A stretch of DNA of 64,000 nucleotides from the NCBI GenBank assembly GCA_015234425.1, contig JADGNE010000023.1, forward strand, positions 62,001 to 126,000. Reading direction: 5' to 3'. A program made the position numbers and the translations under genes. Below the pieces are notes generated by a model. It did no database searches and was not told where the DNA came from. It saw nothing but the letters and a program-made list of their open reading frames with translations. Positions 25,472 to 33,624 of the stretch are shown one piece after another. Source of the DNA: Devosia sp. (lineage in GTDB: Bacteria; Pseudomonadota; Alphaproteobacteria; Rhizobiales; Devosiaceae). Each line of letters opens with the position of its first letter. Positions within the stretch are counted from its first letter, which is position 1.

Positions 25472-27937
25472 ATGACCAATTTGAACCAGAAAATCGAAGC
25501 CCTCCTGGATGCGATGACACTCGAGGAGCAGGTCTCCCTGCTCTCGGGCGAGGACTTCTGGTCCCTGCCTTCCATCGAGCGGCTCGGCATCGGCAAGCTG
25601 CGCGTCTCGGACGGCCCCAATGGTGCCCGCGGTGGCGGCGGCCTGCTGGGCGGCGTCAAGGCGGCGGCATTCCCCGTCGGCATCGGCCTCGGGGCAACCT
25701 GGAATGTTGAGCTTCTCCATGAGGTTGGCGCTGCTCTTGCGGGTGAGGTGAAATCCAAAAACGCGCATATGCTGCTGGCCCCCACGGTCAACATCCAGCG
25801 CTCGGTCACCAATGGCCGCAACTTCGAATGCTATTCCGAGGACCCGATCCTCACCGCCGAACTGGCCTCGGCCTACATCATCGGCCTGCAGGAAAACGGC
25901 ATTTCGGCCACGATCAAGCATTTTGCCGGCAATGAGTCCGAGATCGAGCGCACCACGATGAGCTCGGTCATCGACGAGCGAAGCCTGCGCGAAATCTATC
26001 TGATCCCCTTCGAGTGGGCGGTCAAAAAGGCGGGCACCAAGGGCGTCATGACCGCCTACAACAAGATCAACGGCACCTTTGCTTCCGAGCATAACTGGCT
26101 GTTGACCGACGTTCTGCGCGGCGAATGGGGCTTTGACGGCATCGTCATGTCCGACTGGTTCGGCTCCCATTCCACTGCGCCCACGGTCAATGCTGGTCTC
26201 GATCTCGAGATGCCGGGCCCCGCTCGCGATCGTGGCGCCAAGCTGGTCGCCGCCGTGGAAGCCGGTGACGTCTCTCGCGAAACCGTCCGTGAGCGCGTCC
26301 GCTCTGTGCTCTCCGTCATGGAATGGACTGGAGCGATTTCCGATTTCCGTCCCTTCGAAGAGCGGGCCGAAGATCGCCCCGAAAACCGTGCACTGATCCG
26401 TCGCGCCGGTGCCGAAGGCGCAGTGCTGCTCAAGAACGATAACGTCCTGCCGCTTAAGCCCGGGCAGCGCATCGCCGTCATCGGTCCCAACGCCAAGGTT
26501 GCCCAGATCATGGGTGGCGGCTCCTCCCAGATCAATCCGCACTACCGCGTTTCTCCATGGGAAGGGCTCGTTGCTGCATGCGGTGAAGAGCAACTGACCT
26601 ACGCGCAAGGCTGCGGCAACACGCGCTATGAACCATTGCTCCCGTCTGAGCTGACAGTGGAGTTCTTTGGCGACCGGAAGCTCGGCGGCGAAGTCGTTCA
26701 TACCGAGAAGATGCAGGGTGCCGAAGCCTTCTGGGTGGGCCGTGTTGCAGCCGGAAAGCTGCCGGCGAGCGATTTTTCAGCACGCCTGACGGCTCAATTC
26801 GTGCCGGAACACACGGGTACCTATCGCGTCGGCATCGCCTCTGCCGGGCTGTCGCGTGTCTACGTCAATGGCCTCCTCGTTGCTGACGCATGGACGAATT
26901 GGTCCAAGGGCCACACCTTCTTTGAGGAAGGTTGCGACGAAGTGGTGGGCGAACTGCCACTCGAGGCCGGTCAGCCGGCGGAAATCGTCATCGAATTTGC
27001 CGCGAAAGACTTTTCTGTGCTTGGCGTCGCCGCCTTCCGCATGGGCATCGGCCTGCCGCTGGGGAGCGAACACATCGCAGATGCTGCACGCCTCGCGGCG
27101 GACGCTGATGTGGCGCTGGTGTTTGTCGGCCGCAATGGCGAATGGGACACGGAGGGCAGCGATCTGCCTGCCATCGAACTGCCTGGTCGCCAGAACGAAC
27201 TCGTGGCGGCAGTCGCCGGCGCCAATGCCAACACGATCGTCGTGCTGCAGACCGGTGGTCCCGTTGAAATGCCATGGCTCGATCAGGTCGCCGGCCTGCT
27301 GCAGGCCTGGTACCCCGGTCAGGAAACCGGCAACGCGATTGCCGATGTTCTCACGGGCAAGGAAGAGCCTGGTGGCCGCTTGCCGCAGAGTTTCCCGATC
27401 CGCTGGTCCGACAATCCGGCGTTCAGCCAGGATCCGCTGGTCTACCCCGGCATTGATGGCCAGGTGGAATATCGCGAAGGCCTCAATATCGGCTATCGCC
27501 ACTATGACAAGCACGGCATCAGCACGCTGTTCCCCTTCGGTTTTGGGCTCAGCTACACGCGCTTTGGCTACGAAAACCTGTCGGTGGACAGTAGCCGATT
27601 TGAGACCGACGGCGCCGTCAGCGTTAGCCTTGATGTCCGCAATCTGGGTGACAGAAAAGGCTCGGCCGTGGTCCAGCTTTATGTGGCTCCCACGGCAGCG
27701 CCGGTCGATCGGCCTGCCAAGGAACTCAAGGCGTTCGCCAAGCTGGAACTGCAGGCGGGCGAAAGCCGTCGCGCCACGCTGGACCTCGACGCCCGCGCCT
27801 TCGCCTATTTCGATGTGGAACGGCAATTGTGGGTGGCGGCTCCCGGCGCATACAAGTTGATCGTGGCGACGGATGCCGATACGCCCGTTCTGACCGCCGA
27901 AGTCGAGTGGAGCACTGTGATAGAGATGCGGCCATGA
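25472..27937 (+). CDS. Glycoside hydrolase family 3 beta-glucosidase-like enzyme with PA14 domain
   Basis: 821 residues. The GH3 N-terminal barrel carries KHFAGNESE and the nucleophile Asp228 in IVMSDWFGSHS. The second domain has a PA14-like insertion (about residues 400-540: FSARLTAQFVPEHTGTYRVGIASAGLSRVYVNG). The C-terminal fibronectin-III-like domain (GDRKGSAVVQLYVAP, RPAKELKAFAKLEL) follows. There is no signal peptide. It would release the sugar, most likely beta-linked glucose, after desulfation in the cytoplasm. The ATG comes 3 bp after the sulfatase stop, and the 3' end overlaps the FGE gene. Confidence 0.93.
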   Translation: MTNLNQKIEALLDAMTLEEQVSLLSGEDFWSLPSIERLGIGKLRVSDGPNGARGGGGLLGGVKAAAFPVGIGLGATWNVELLHEVGAALAGEVKSKNAHMLLAPTVNIQRSVTNGRNFECYSEDPILTAELASAYIIGLQENGISATIKHFAGNESEIERTTMSSVIDERSLREIYLIPFEWAVKKAGTKGVMTAYNKINGTFASEHNWLLTDVLRGEWGFDGIVMSDWFGSHSTAPTVNAGLDLEMPGPARDRGAKLVAAVEAGDVSRETVRERVRSVLSVMEWTGAISDFRPFEERAEDRPENRALIRRAGAEGAVLLKNDNVLPLKPGQRIAVIGPNAKVAQIMGGGSSQINPHYRVSPWEGLVAACGEEQLTYAQGCGNTRYEPLLPSELTVEFFGDRKLGGEVVHTEKMQGAEAFWVGRVAAGKLPASDFSARLTAQFVPEHTGTYRVGIASAGLSRVYVNGLLVADAWTNWSKGHTFFEEGCDEVVGELPLEAGQPAEIVIEFAAKDFSVLGVAAFRMGIGLPLGSEHIADAARLAADADVALVFVGRNGEWDTEGSDLPAIELPGRQNELVAAVAGANANTIVVLQTGGPVEMPWLDQVAGLLQAWYPGQETGNAIADVLTGKEEPGGRLPQSFPIRWSDNPAFSQDPLVYPGIDGQVEYREGLNIGYRHYDKHGISTLFPFGFGLSYTRFGYENLSVDSSRFETDGAVSVSLDVRNLGDRKGSAVVQLYVAPTAAPVDRPAKELKAFAKLELQAGESRRATLDLDARAFAYFDVERQLWVAAPGAYKLIVATDADTPVLTAEVEWSTVIEMRP

Positions 27938-28875
27938 GCAATTGCTGCGGTTCGTCCCGATCCGCACTGACGGCAGGGGAGGCGCTTTCAGCCTCCTCTC
28001 CACTGGGCGCGCCGACTTCGGTTGGCGCTCCCCACAATATGATCAAGGTGCGCGGCGGCCGAAGTTTTGTCGGCACCAATTCGCCCGAAATTCCCCAGGA
28101 TGGGGAGGGCCCGGAACGCGAGGTCATCCTTGCCGACTTTGGGCTGGAAGCAGAGACGGTAACCGTCGCTCGCTTCGCCGCCTTTGTGGATGCAACCGGC
28201 TATGTCACCGAAGCCGAGCGCTTTGGCTGGTCGGCAGTGTTTTTCAGCGACGCAGAACATCTCGCGGCAGCGGCGTCAGTGGGCTCGGGCCTGCCATGGT
28301 GGCACAAGATCGATGGCGCGAATTGGCGTCAGCCCGAGGGGCCCGGAAGCGCCATCGATGAGCGCCTCGACCATCCAGTCACTCAAATCTCTTGGGCCGA
28401 TGCACAGGCCTTCGCTGCCTGGGTTGGCGGGCGATTGCCGACCGAGGCAGAATGGGAGCATGCGGCGCGCGGCGGAGCTGTACGCAGGCGATTCCCCTGG
28501 GGCGAGGGAGAGCCCAATGATCAAGTGATCCACGCCAATATCTGGCAGGGCGCATTCCCCCGACAGAACACGGCTCTCGATGGTTTTGAGCGGACCGCTC
28601 CAGCGCGAAGCTTTGCTCCGAACGAGCTTGGCTTTTACGCGATGTCTGGAAATGTATGGGAATGGACCCGCGACAGCTTTCGTGTCCGCTCACTCTCCAA
28701 GCAGGCGAAGCTGCGCAACAGCGAAGCGCTGAAGCATCAGGAAAAAGTGCTCAAGGGCGGATCGTTCCTGTGCCACATTTCCTATTGCTATCGCTATCGT
28801 ATAGCGGCACGTATGGCCCTGAGCCCCGATAGCGCCGCGAGCAATGCAGGCTTCCGCGTTGCTTACGATCTCTAG
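27934..28875 (+). CDS. Formylglycine-generating enzyme (sulfatase-modifying factor family)
   Basis: 313 residues from the ATG at 27934 in the ATGA overlap with the GH3 stop. The FGE-sulfatase fold is visible from IKVRGGRSFVGTNSPE through YAMSGNVWEWTRDSF to the end. The active-site pair C280-x4-C285 in KGGSFLCHISYCYRYR matches the two copper-binding cysteines of bona fide FGE, which separates it from the many FGE-fold proteins of other function. It oxidises the sulfatase Cys to formylglycine with O2. The N-terminus MSNCCGSS is Cys-rich and unusual; its role is unknown. Confidence 0.93.
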   Translation: MSNCCGSSRSALTAGEALSASSPLGAPTSVGAPHNMIKVRGGRSFVGTNSPEIPQDGEGPEREVILADFGLEAETVTVARFAAFVDATGYVTEAERFGWSAVFFSDAEHLAAAASVGSGLPWWHKIDGANWRQPEGPGSAIDERLDHPVTQISWADAQAFAAWVGGRLPTEAEWEHAARGGAVRRRFPWGEGEPNDQVIHANIWQGAFPRQNTALDGFERTAPARSFAPNELGFYAMSGNVWEWTRDSFRVRSLSKQAKLRNSEALKHQEKVLKGGSFLCHISYCYRYRIAARMALSPDSAASNAGFRVAYDL

Positions 28876-28941
28876 CCCCTCAACGACCTGATCTTCCCAT
28901 GTCCGCCCAGGCGGACAGCACTGTACTTAAAGGGCGCGTCA

Positions 28942-29874
28942 ATGCCCATCTATCTGCCGATCGCCGAGCTTTCAGTCGACCTGTTTTTCCTCCTCGGGAT
29001 CGGCGCGGCCATCGGATTCATTTCTGGAATTTTCGGGGTCGGTGGCGGGTTCCTGCTGACGCCCATGCTGCTCTTCACCGGCGTTCCGGCACCAGTGGCT
29101 GTCGCCTCTGTCACAGCGCAGGTTGTGGCATCATCGACATCGGGCGCGCTGTCCTATTTCCGCCGTGGCGCGATGGACGCCAAGATGGGGGGCTTCCTCA
29201 TCCTCGGGGGTGTATTCGGCTCAGCCCTTGGCGTCTGGCTTTTCGGCCTTTTCAATGCCTGGGGGCAGGTTGATCTCTTCTTGTCCCTCGGCTACCTCAT
29301 CCTCCTCGGATCGGTGGGCACGATGATGTTCATCGAGTCGGTTCGGGCGCTGCTCAAGAGCCGAAGCGGCAAATCTGCCGTCAGCCAGCGGCCGCGTGGG
29401 CAGGTTTCGTGGGTGCAGCGCCTGCCGCTCCGGACCCGCTTTCGCAAATCCCAGCTCTATATCTCGGTCATCCCCGTTGTGTTGATCGGCTTTGTTATCG
29501 GCATTATCGGGGCCCTGCTGGGCATTGGTGGTGGCTTCGTGCTCGTTCCGGCGCTGGTGTATATCCTGCGCGTTCCCGGCAAGGTGGTCGTGGGCACCTC
29601 GCTGCTTCACCTCCTCGCCGTCATGGCTGTTACGTGCTTTCTCCATGCCCTGCAGACCCAGTCGGTCGACACCATCCTTGCCTTCTGCCTCATGGTCGGC
29701 AGCGTGGCCGGGGCGCAGTTCGGCGCTTCGGCGGGGCAGCACCTGCCCGGGGAGAAATTGCGCGTGCTGCTGGCAATATTGATTCTCGCCATTGCCATCC
29801 GTTTCGGGCTCGGCGTCCTGATCTCTCCGGACGATCCTTTCACGCTGACAAAGCTCGGGTTCGGAGAAGTCTGA
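28942..29874 (+). CDS. TauE/SafE-family sulfite/organosulfonate exporter
   Basis: 310 residues, a membrane protein with two repeats of helices. The glycine-rich motifs GFISGIFGVGGGFLLTPMLLF and IGALLGIGGGFVLVPALVYI mark the two halves. Family members export sulfite, sulfoacetate or other C1/C2 or sulfur anions. Placement right after sulfatases and FGE suggests that it removes excess sulfite or sulfate released from the substrate. Its stop shares one base with the next start. Confidence 0.9.
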   Translation: MPIYLPIAELSVDLFFLLGIGAAIGFISGIFGVGGGFLLTPMLLFTGVPAPVAVASVTAQVVASSTSGALSYFRRGAMDAKMGGFLILGGVFGSALGVWLFGLFNAWGQVDLFLSLGYLILLGSVGTMMFIESVRALLKSRSGKSAVSQRPRGQVSWVQRLPLRTRFRKSQLYISVIPVVLIGFVIGIIGALLGIGGGFVLVPALVYILRVPGKVVVGTSLLHLLAVMAVTCFLHALQTQSVDTILAFCLMVGSVAGAQFGASAGQHLPGEKLRVLLAILILAIAIRFGLGVLISPDDPFTLTKLGFGEV

Positions 29875-30626
29875 TGCGGCATTTCCAGTGCGTGATCCTC
29901 GCCTTTTTCGCCTTGGTTTCTGCGGCGTTCGCACAGGACCAGGTCGAGGTGGTGTTCGTCAATTCGGATCCGGTCGTGGCCGTACACTCCAACTTCCGCG
30001 GGCAGGCGATTACGCTGTTCGGCAATATCGAGCCGACAGCCGGCGCGCCGAGCGGTCCCTATTCAGTGGTGGTCCTCGTACAAGGCCCATCGTCAGACTG
30101 GGTGGTGCGCGAAAAAGAGCGGCAGTTCGGGCTCTTCCTCAACAGCGGTTCGGCGCACTACGCCGCCACTCCGAGCTATTACGCTATCCTCTCCAGCAGT
30201 CCTCTCGCGCAGATCGCCGATCCCGAGATCATCGGCCAGCCGCGACTGAGCCTTCCCGGCATGGCCGTTCTCGCCCGAAGCGATGAGGGGGCCGAAGATT
30301 TCGACGCTGAATTCGTGCGGCTCATGCGTCGCTCGGGCCGGTTCGTCGAAGAGGAGCGCGGGGTCAACATGCTGTCCCCCACGGCCTTCTCGGTAAGAGT
30401 GCCGCTGGCCTCCGACGTCACTAATGGGCTTTATCTCGCGCGGGCGCTCGTCTTTTCCAATGGCCAGATTGTCGGCGAGGCGACAACGCGATTTACCGTG
30501 CGCACCCAAGGTTTTGAGCGCTTCGTCGCCGACACCGCCCGGATGAACCCAGCACTCTATGGTTTTGCGACCATCCTTTTGGCTTTGCTGACGGGCTGGC
30601 TCGGTGGGGTTTTGTTCAAGCGCTAG
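29874..30626 (+). CDS. TIGR02186 family protein (TauE-associated, exported, membrane-anchored)
   Basis: 250 residues from the ATG at 29874 (TGATG overlap). An N-terminal signal peptide (CVILAFFALVSAAFAQ), a beta-rich periplasmic domain of about 190 residues, and one C-terminal membrane helix (ALYGFATILLALLTGWLGGVLF). The layout is that of the alphaproteobacterial TIGR02186 family, which is commonly encoded next to TauE/SafE genes. Its function is unknown; a periplasmic accessory role for the exporter is the simplest reading. Confidence 0.85.
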   Translation: MRHFQCVILAFFALVSAAFAQDQVEVVFVNSDPVVAVHSNFRGQAITLFGNIEPTAGAPSGPYSVVVLVQGPSSDWVVREKERQFGLFLNSGSAHYAATPSYYAILSSSPLAQIADPEIIGQPRLSLPGMAVLARSDEGAEDFDAEFVRLMRRSGRFVEEERGVNMLSPTAFSVRVPLASDVTNGLYLARALVFSNGQIVGEATTRFTVRTQGFERFVADTARMNPALYGFATILLALLTGWLGGVLFKR

Positions 30627-30682
30627 GAAAAGCGCACGCCGGCAAACAGATGCTACTTCCGCCCAATTGTCGGGTGATGATT

Positions 30683-30721
30683 CTTATGCATCAAGCATGA
30701 CCACTTGCTGACTTATGCTTG
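30683..30721. promoter_or_regulatory. Inverted repeat before the GntR gene
   Basis: CAAGCAT (30692-30698) and ATGCTTG (30715-30721) are separated by 16 bp; the left part is preceded by CTTATGCATC, also seen before the LysR gene. It is located 45 bp before the TTG start at 30766, so it may be an autoregulatory or promoter element. Confidence 0.35.
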
Positions 30722-30765
30722 TCCGGCTAAGCAGGGACACAATTTTGGGCGCTTAGGAGGCCGAT

Positions 30766-31470
30766 TTGGCTGGTGTCGACTTGGGTCTTTTGCCCCAACC
30801 CAAACGGTTGTCCCTGTCTGAAAGTGTGGCCGATACGATCGCCGAGGCGATCGCGACCCGCGTGATAGCGCCGGGCGAACGGATCATCGAAACGACCTTG
30901 GTCGAAAAGCTCGGTGTGAGCCGTGTTCCCATCCGCGAGGGGCTAAAAGTCCTGCATGCTCAAGGGATTATCAGCGGTGGCGGGCACAAGGGTTACAGGG
31001 TAACTGCGTTCGATCCGCAGGTGACCCATCAGGTCATGGAGGTGCGGCTGTCGCTCGAAACCTTCATGCTGCGCGATGCCATTGTGAACTGGCGGGCGGG
31101 CAAAGGCAGCCCTTCAGTGCTCGACGCGGCCATCGACCAGATGCGAATCTCTGCGCGCTCGGGAAGCATGCGGAACTCGCTGATTGCCGACCTGGAATTC
31201 CACCGAGCCATCCGCGATGCGGCCGATAATGCGATTGTCGGCACGCTTTGGGACACGATCGCGCGTCACGTTCTGATCGTCTTCAATTTTGAGCGTTTTC
31301 GCGACGAGGATCTTGATGCTGTCCCGCGGCAGCACGAGCAGTTCCGGGACTGGATTTTGACCGAAATCGCCAAGCCGGAGACGGATTTCCGGGATATCCA
31401 GCGCGCGCTCGAGGACCATATGCTGCTCATTGCCCGCAAGCGGGCCGGCGACATTTCGATCAAGAGCTGA
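30766..31470 (+). CDS. GntR-family (FCD domain) transcriptional regulator
   Basis: 234 residues from TTG 30766, with AGGAGG 5 nt upstream. The winged helix (LSESVADTIAEAIATRVIAPGERIIETTLVEKLGVSRVPIREGLKVL) is followed by the all-helical FCD effector domain, with likely metal/ligand residues in DLEFHRAIRDAADN and ALEDHMLLI. Regulators of this class usually repress a neighbouring catabolic operon and release DNA on binding an organic acid. The hydantoinase genes start 108 bp downstream, preceded by a candidate operator. Confidence 0.92.
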   Translation: MAGVDLGLLPQPKRLSLSESVADTIAEAIATRVIAPGERIIETTLVEKLGVSRVPIREGLKVLHAQGIISGGGHKGYRVTAFDPQVTHQVMEVRLSLETFMLRDAIVNWRAGKGSPSVLDAAIDQMRISARSGSMRNSLIADLEFHRAIRDAADNAIVGTLWDTIARHVLIVFNFERFRDEDLDAVPRQHEQFRDWILTEIAKPETDFRDIQRALEDHMLLIARKRAGDISIKS

Positions 31471-31493
31471 CAACGCGCAAGCGTGTTGCCTAA

Positions 31494-31510
31494 TTGTATA
31501 CTGTATGACA
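31494..31510. promoter_or_regulatory. Candidate GntR operator before the hydantoinase genes
   Basis: TTGTATACTGTATGACA contains a GTATAC palindrome and a TACTGTAT core (31499-31506). The same core in reverse (ATACAGTA) is found at 39041-39048 before the SDR genes. Overlapping GTATAC/TGTAT words are typical of FCD-type GntR sites. Confidence 0.45.
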
Positions 31511-31578
31511 AGGTTCTGTCCGAGGGATGAGTGGCATCCCGAAGTCGCGGCACGCGACCCCTCGGACTAGGACTTGCG

Positions 31579-33624
31579 ATGTATCGAATAGGCGTCGACG
31601 TCGGTGGAACGTTCACCGATTTTACCCTCCACAATGACGCCTCTGGCGAGGTGCATTTTTACAAGACGCCATCGACGCCGCATGATCCTTCGGAAGCGAT
31701 AGAGCAGGGCCTTCGCGGCATGCTCGGGCTCCTGGGGTATGACGCGGCCGAGGTCAGCTATCTTGGGCACGGCACCACGGTCGCCACCAATATCGTCATC
31801 GAGCGCCGCGGTGCGCGCACCGGCCTGGTCACGACCAAGGGTTTTCGCGACGTGCTCGAACTGGGGCGCCAGGCGCGTCCTTCGATCTATGACTATCGGG
31901 TCGAAAAGCCACCGGTTCTGATCACGCGCGACCGCCGCGTCGAGGTTGAGGAGCGCATCGGACCTGCGGGCGAAGTCCTGCAGGAGCTCGACGAAGCTTC
32001 CCTCGAATCTGCGGTTGCTCGCCTCGCCGAACTCGGCGTTGAAAGCGTTGCCGTCTGCTTCCTCCACAGCTACCGACGCCCTGAGCACGAAGGGAAGGCC
32101 AAGGCCGTCATCGAGCGCCTGCTGCCGGACGCCTACATCACGCTCTCGAGCGAAATTCTTCCGGAATTCCGCGAATTCGAGCGCATGTCGACCACGGCGG
32201 TCAACGCCTTCGTCGGCCCGAAGATGGGCAATTATCTCAAGCGCTTCCGCGATCGCGTCAAGGACGTGGGGATCGGCGCCGAGCCCTATACCATTCACTC
32301 CAACGGTGGGCTGATGTCGATTGACACGGTCTATGCAAACCCGGTCCGCACCTGCGTGTCCGGTCCGGCCGCTGGTGTGGTGGGTGCTGCTGAAATCGGC
32401 CGCGTTGCCGGTCTGCCCAATCTTATCACTTTTGACGTCGGAGGCACGTCCACGGACGTTTCGCTGATCGACAACGGTACGCCGCTCTTTACCAATTCGC
32501 GCCTCGTCGCCGGCTATCCGGTCAAGACACCGATGCTCGACATTCACGTCATCGGCGCCGGTGGCGGCTCGATTGCCGCTATCGACGACGCTGGTTCGCT
32601 CAAGGTTGGTCCGCGCTCTGCCGGCGCAGCGCCGGGTCCGGTTGCCTATGGTCGGGGCGGCACTGAGCCGACCATCACCGACGCTAATCTCTGCCTCGGC
32701 CGTCTCGACGCGAAAACCCTGCTCGGCGGTCGGATGGAGATTGATCTCGAAGCCGCGCGTACGGTGATCCGCGAGAAGATCGCCGAGCCTCTCGGCATTT
32801 CCCTCGAAGAGGCGGCACACGGCATCATCCAGATCGCCAATGCCAATATGAGCCGCGCCATTCGCTCGGTTTCGGTCGAGAAGGGCTACGACATGTCCGA
32901 CTTCGCGCTTTGCGCGTTTGGCGGCGCTGGTCCTCTGCACGCGACGGAAGTGGCTGTGGAATGCGGCTTGCCGCATGTGCTGCTGCCCCGTGAGCCCGGC
33001 ACGCTCTGTGCCCGCGGCATGCTCCTCACCAATCTCTCCTCGGACTATGTACGCAGCTATTTTGCGGACGCGACCGAAGAGAACTGGGCACATGTGCTCA
33101 CCCTCTTTGCGGCGATGGAAGCCGAAGGGGACGACTGGCTGGACAAGGAAGGTGTCCCGCCATCCCAGCGCCGGTTCAAGCGCATCCTCGACGCCCGCTA
33201 TCGCGGCCAGAATTTTGAGGTGAAGGTCGATTGCGATGGCCTCGTTGAAGGCGATCTCGCCGGCCTCGTCGAGCGGTTCCACGCTGCGCACACCAAGGAG
33301 TACGGCTACGCCATCGATTACCGACCGATCCAGCTGGTGTCCGCGCGTCTGCAGGCCATCGGCGATGTCGACAAGGCCCCGCAATCCGAGGTGAAGGGCG
33401 GAGCATCTTTTGAAGCCGCCCAGACCGGCTCGCGCAAAGTCTATTTCGACGCTCGCCACGGCTGGCTCGATACGCCCATCTACAATCGTGGCGACCTGCC
33501 TTCCGAGCAGGACCTCGTGGGTCCCGCCATCGTCAATGAAATGAGTGCGACCAGCCTCATCCTGCCGGGCCAAATCGTCCGCGCGGATATCTGGGGCAAC
33601 CTTGTCGTGAGGACCGACGCATGA
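31579..33624 (+). CDS. Hydantoinase/oxoprolinase family protein, subunit A
   Basis: 681 residues from ATG 31579; the earlier in-frame ATG at 31531 lacks family sequence. The ATP-binding folds are GVDVGGTFTDFTLH at the start and NLITFDVGGTSTDVSLID in the middle (Hydant_A_N and Hydantoinase_A). GHGTTVATNIVIERRGA and VIGAGGGSIA are also diagnostic. Together with subunit B it catalyses ATP-dependent opening of a lactam or hydantoin ring (5-oxoproline, N-methylhydantoin) or carboxylation of a ketone. The specific substrate is not readable. It overlaps subunit B by 4 bp. Confidence 0.93.
   Translation: MYRIGVDVGGTFTDFTLHNDASGEVHFYKTPSTPHDPSEAIEQGLRGMLGLLGYDAAEVSYLGHGTTVATNIVIERRGARTGLVTTKGFRDVLELGRQARPSIYDYRVEKPPVLITRDRRVEVEERIGPAGEVLQELDEASLESAVARLAELGVESVAVCFLHSYRRPEHEGKAKAVIERLLPDAYITLSSEILPEFREFERMSTTAVNAFVGPKMGNYLKRFRDRVKDVGIGAEPYTIHSNGGLMSIDTVYANPVRTCVSGPAAGVVGAAEIGRVAGLPNLITFDVGGTSTDVSLIDNGTPLFTNSRLVAGYPVKTPMLDIHVIGAGGGSIAAIDDAGSLKVGPRSAGAAPGPVAYGRGGTEPTITDANLCLGRLDAKTLLGGRMEIDLEAARTVIREKIAEPLGISLEEAAHGIIQIANANMSRAIRSVSVEKGYDMSDFALCAFGGAGPLHATEVAVECGLPHVLLPREPGTLCARGMLLTNLSSDYVRSYFADATEENWAHVLTLFAAMEAEGDDWLDKEGVPPSQRRFKRILDARYRGQNFEVKVDCDGLVEGDLAGLVERFHAAHTKEYGYAIDYRPIQLVSARLQAIGDVDKAPQSEVKGGASFEAAQTGSRKVYFDARHGWLDTPIYNRGDLPSEQDLVGPAIVNEMSATSLILPGQIVRADIWGNLVVRTDA

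Noticed and set aside
24716-26701. 661-codon minus-strand frame
   Set aside because: Spans the boundary of the sulfatase and GH3 genes, both well supported on the plus strand.
31567-33573. 668-codon minus-strand frame opposite hydantoinase A
   Set aside because: No recognisable protein features; the plus-strand gene carries all family motifs.
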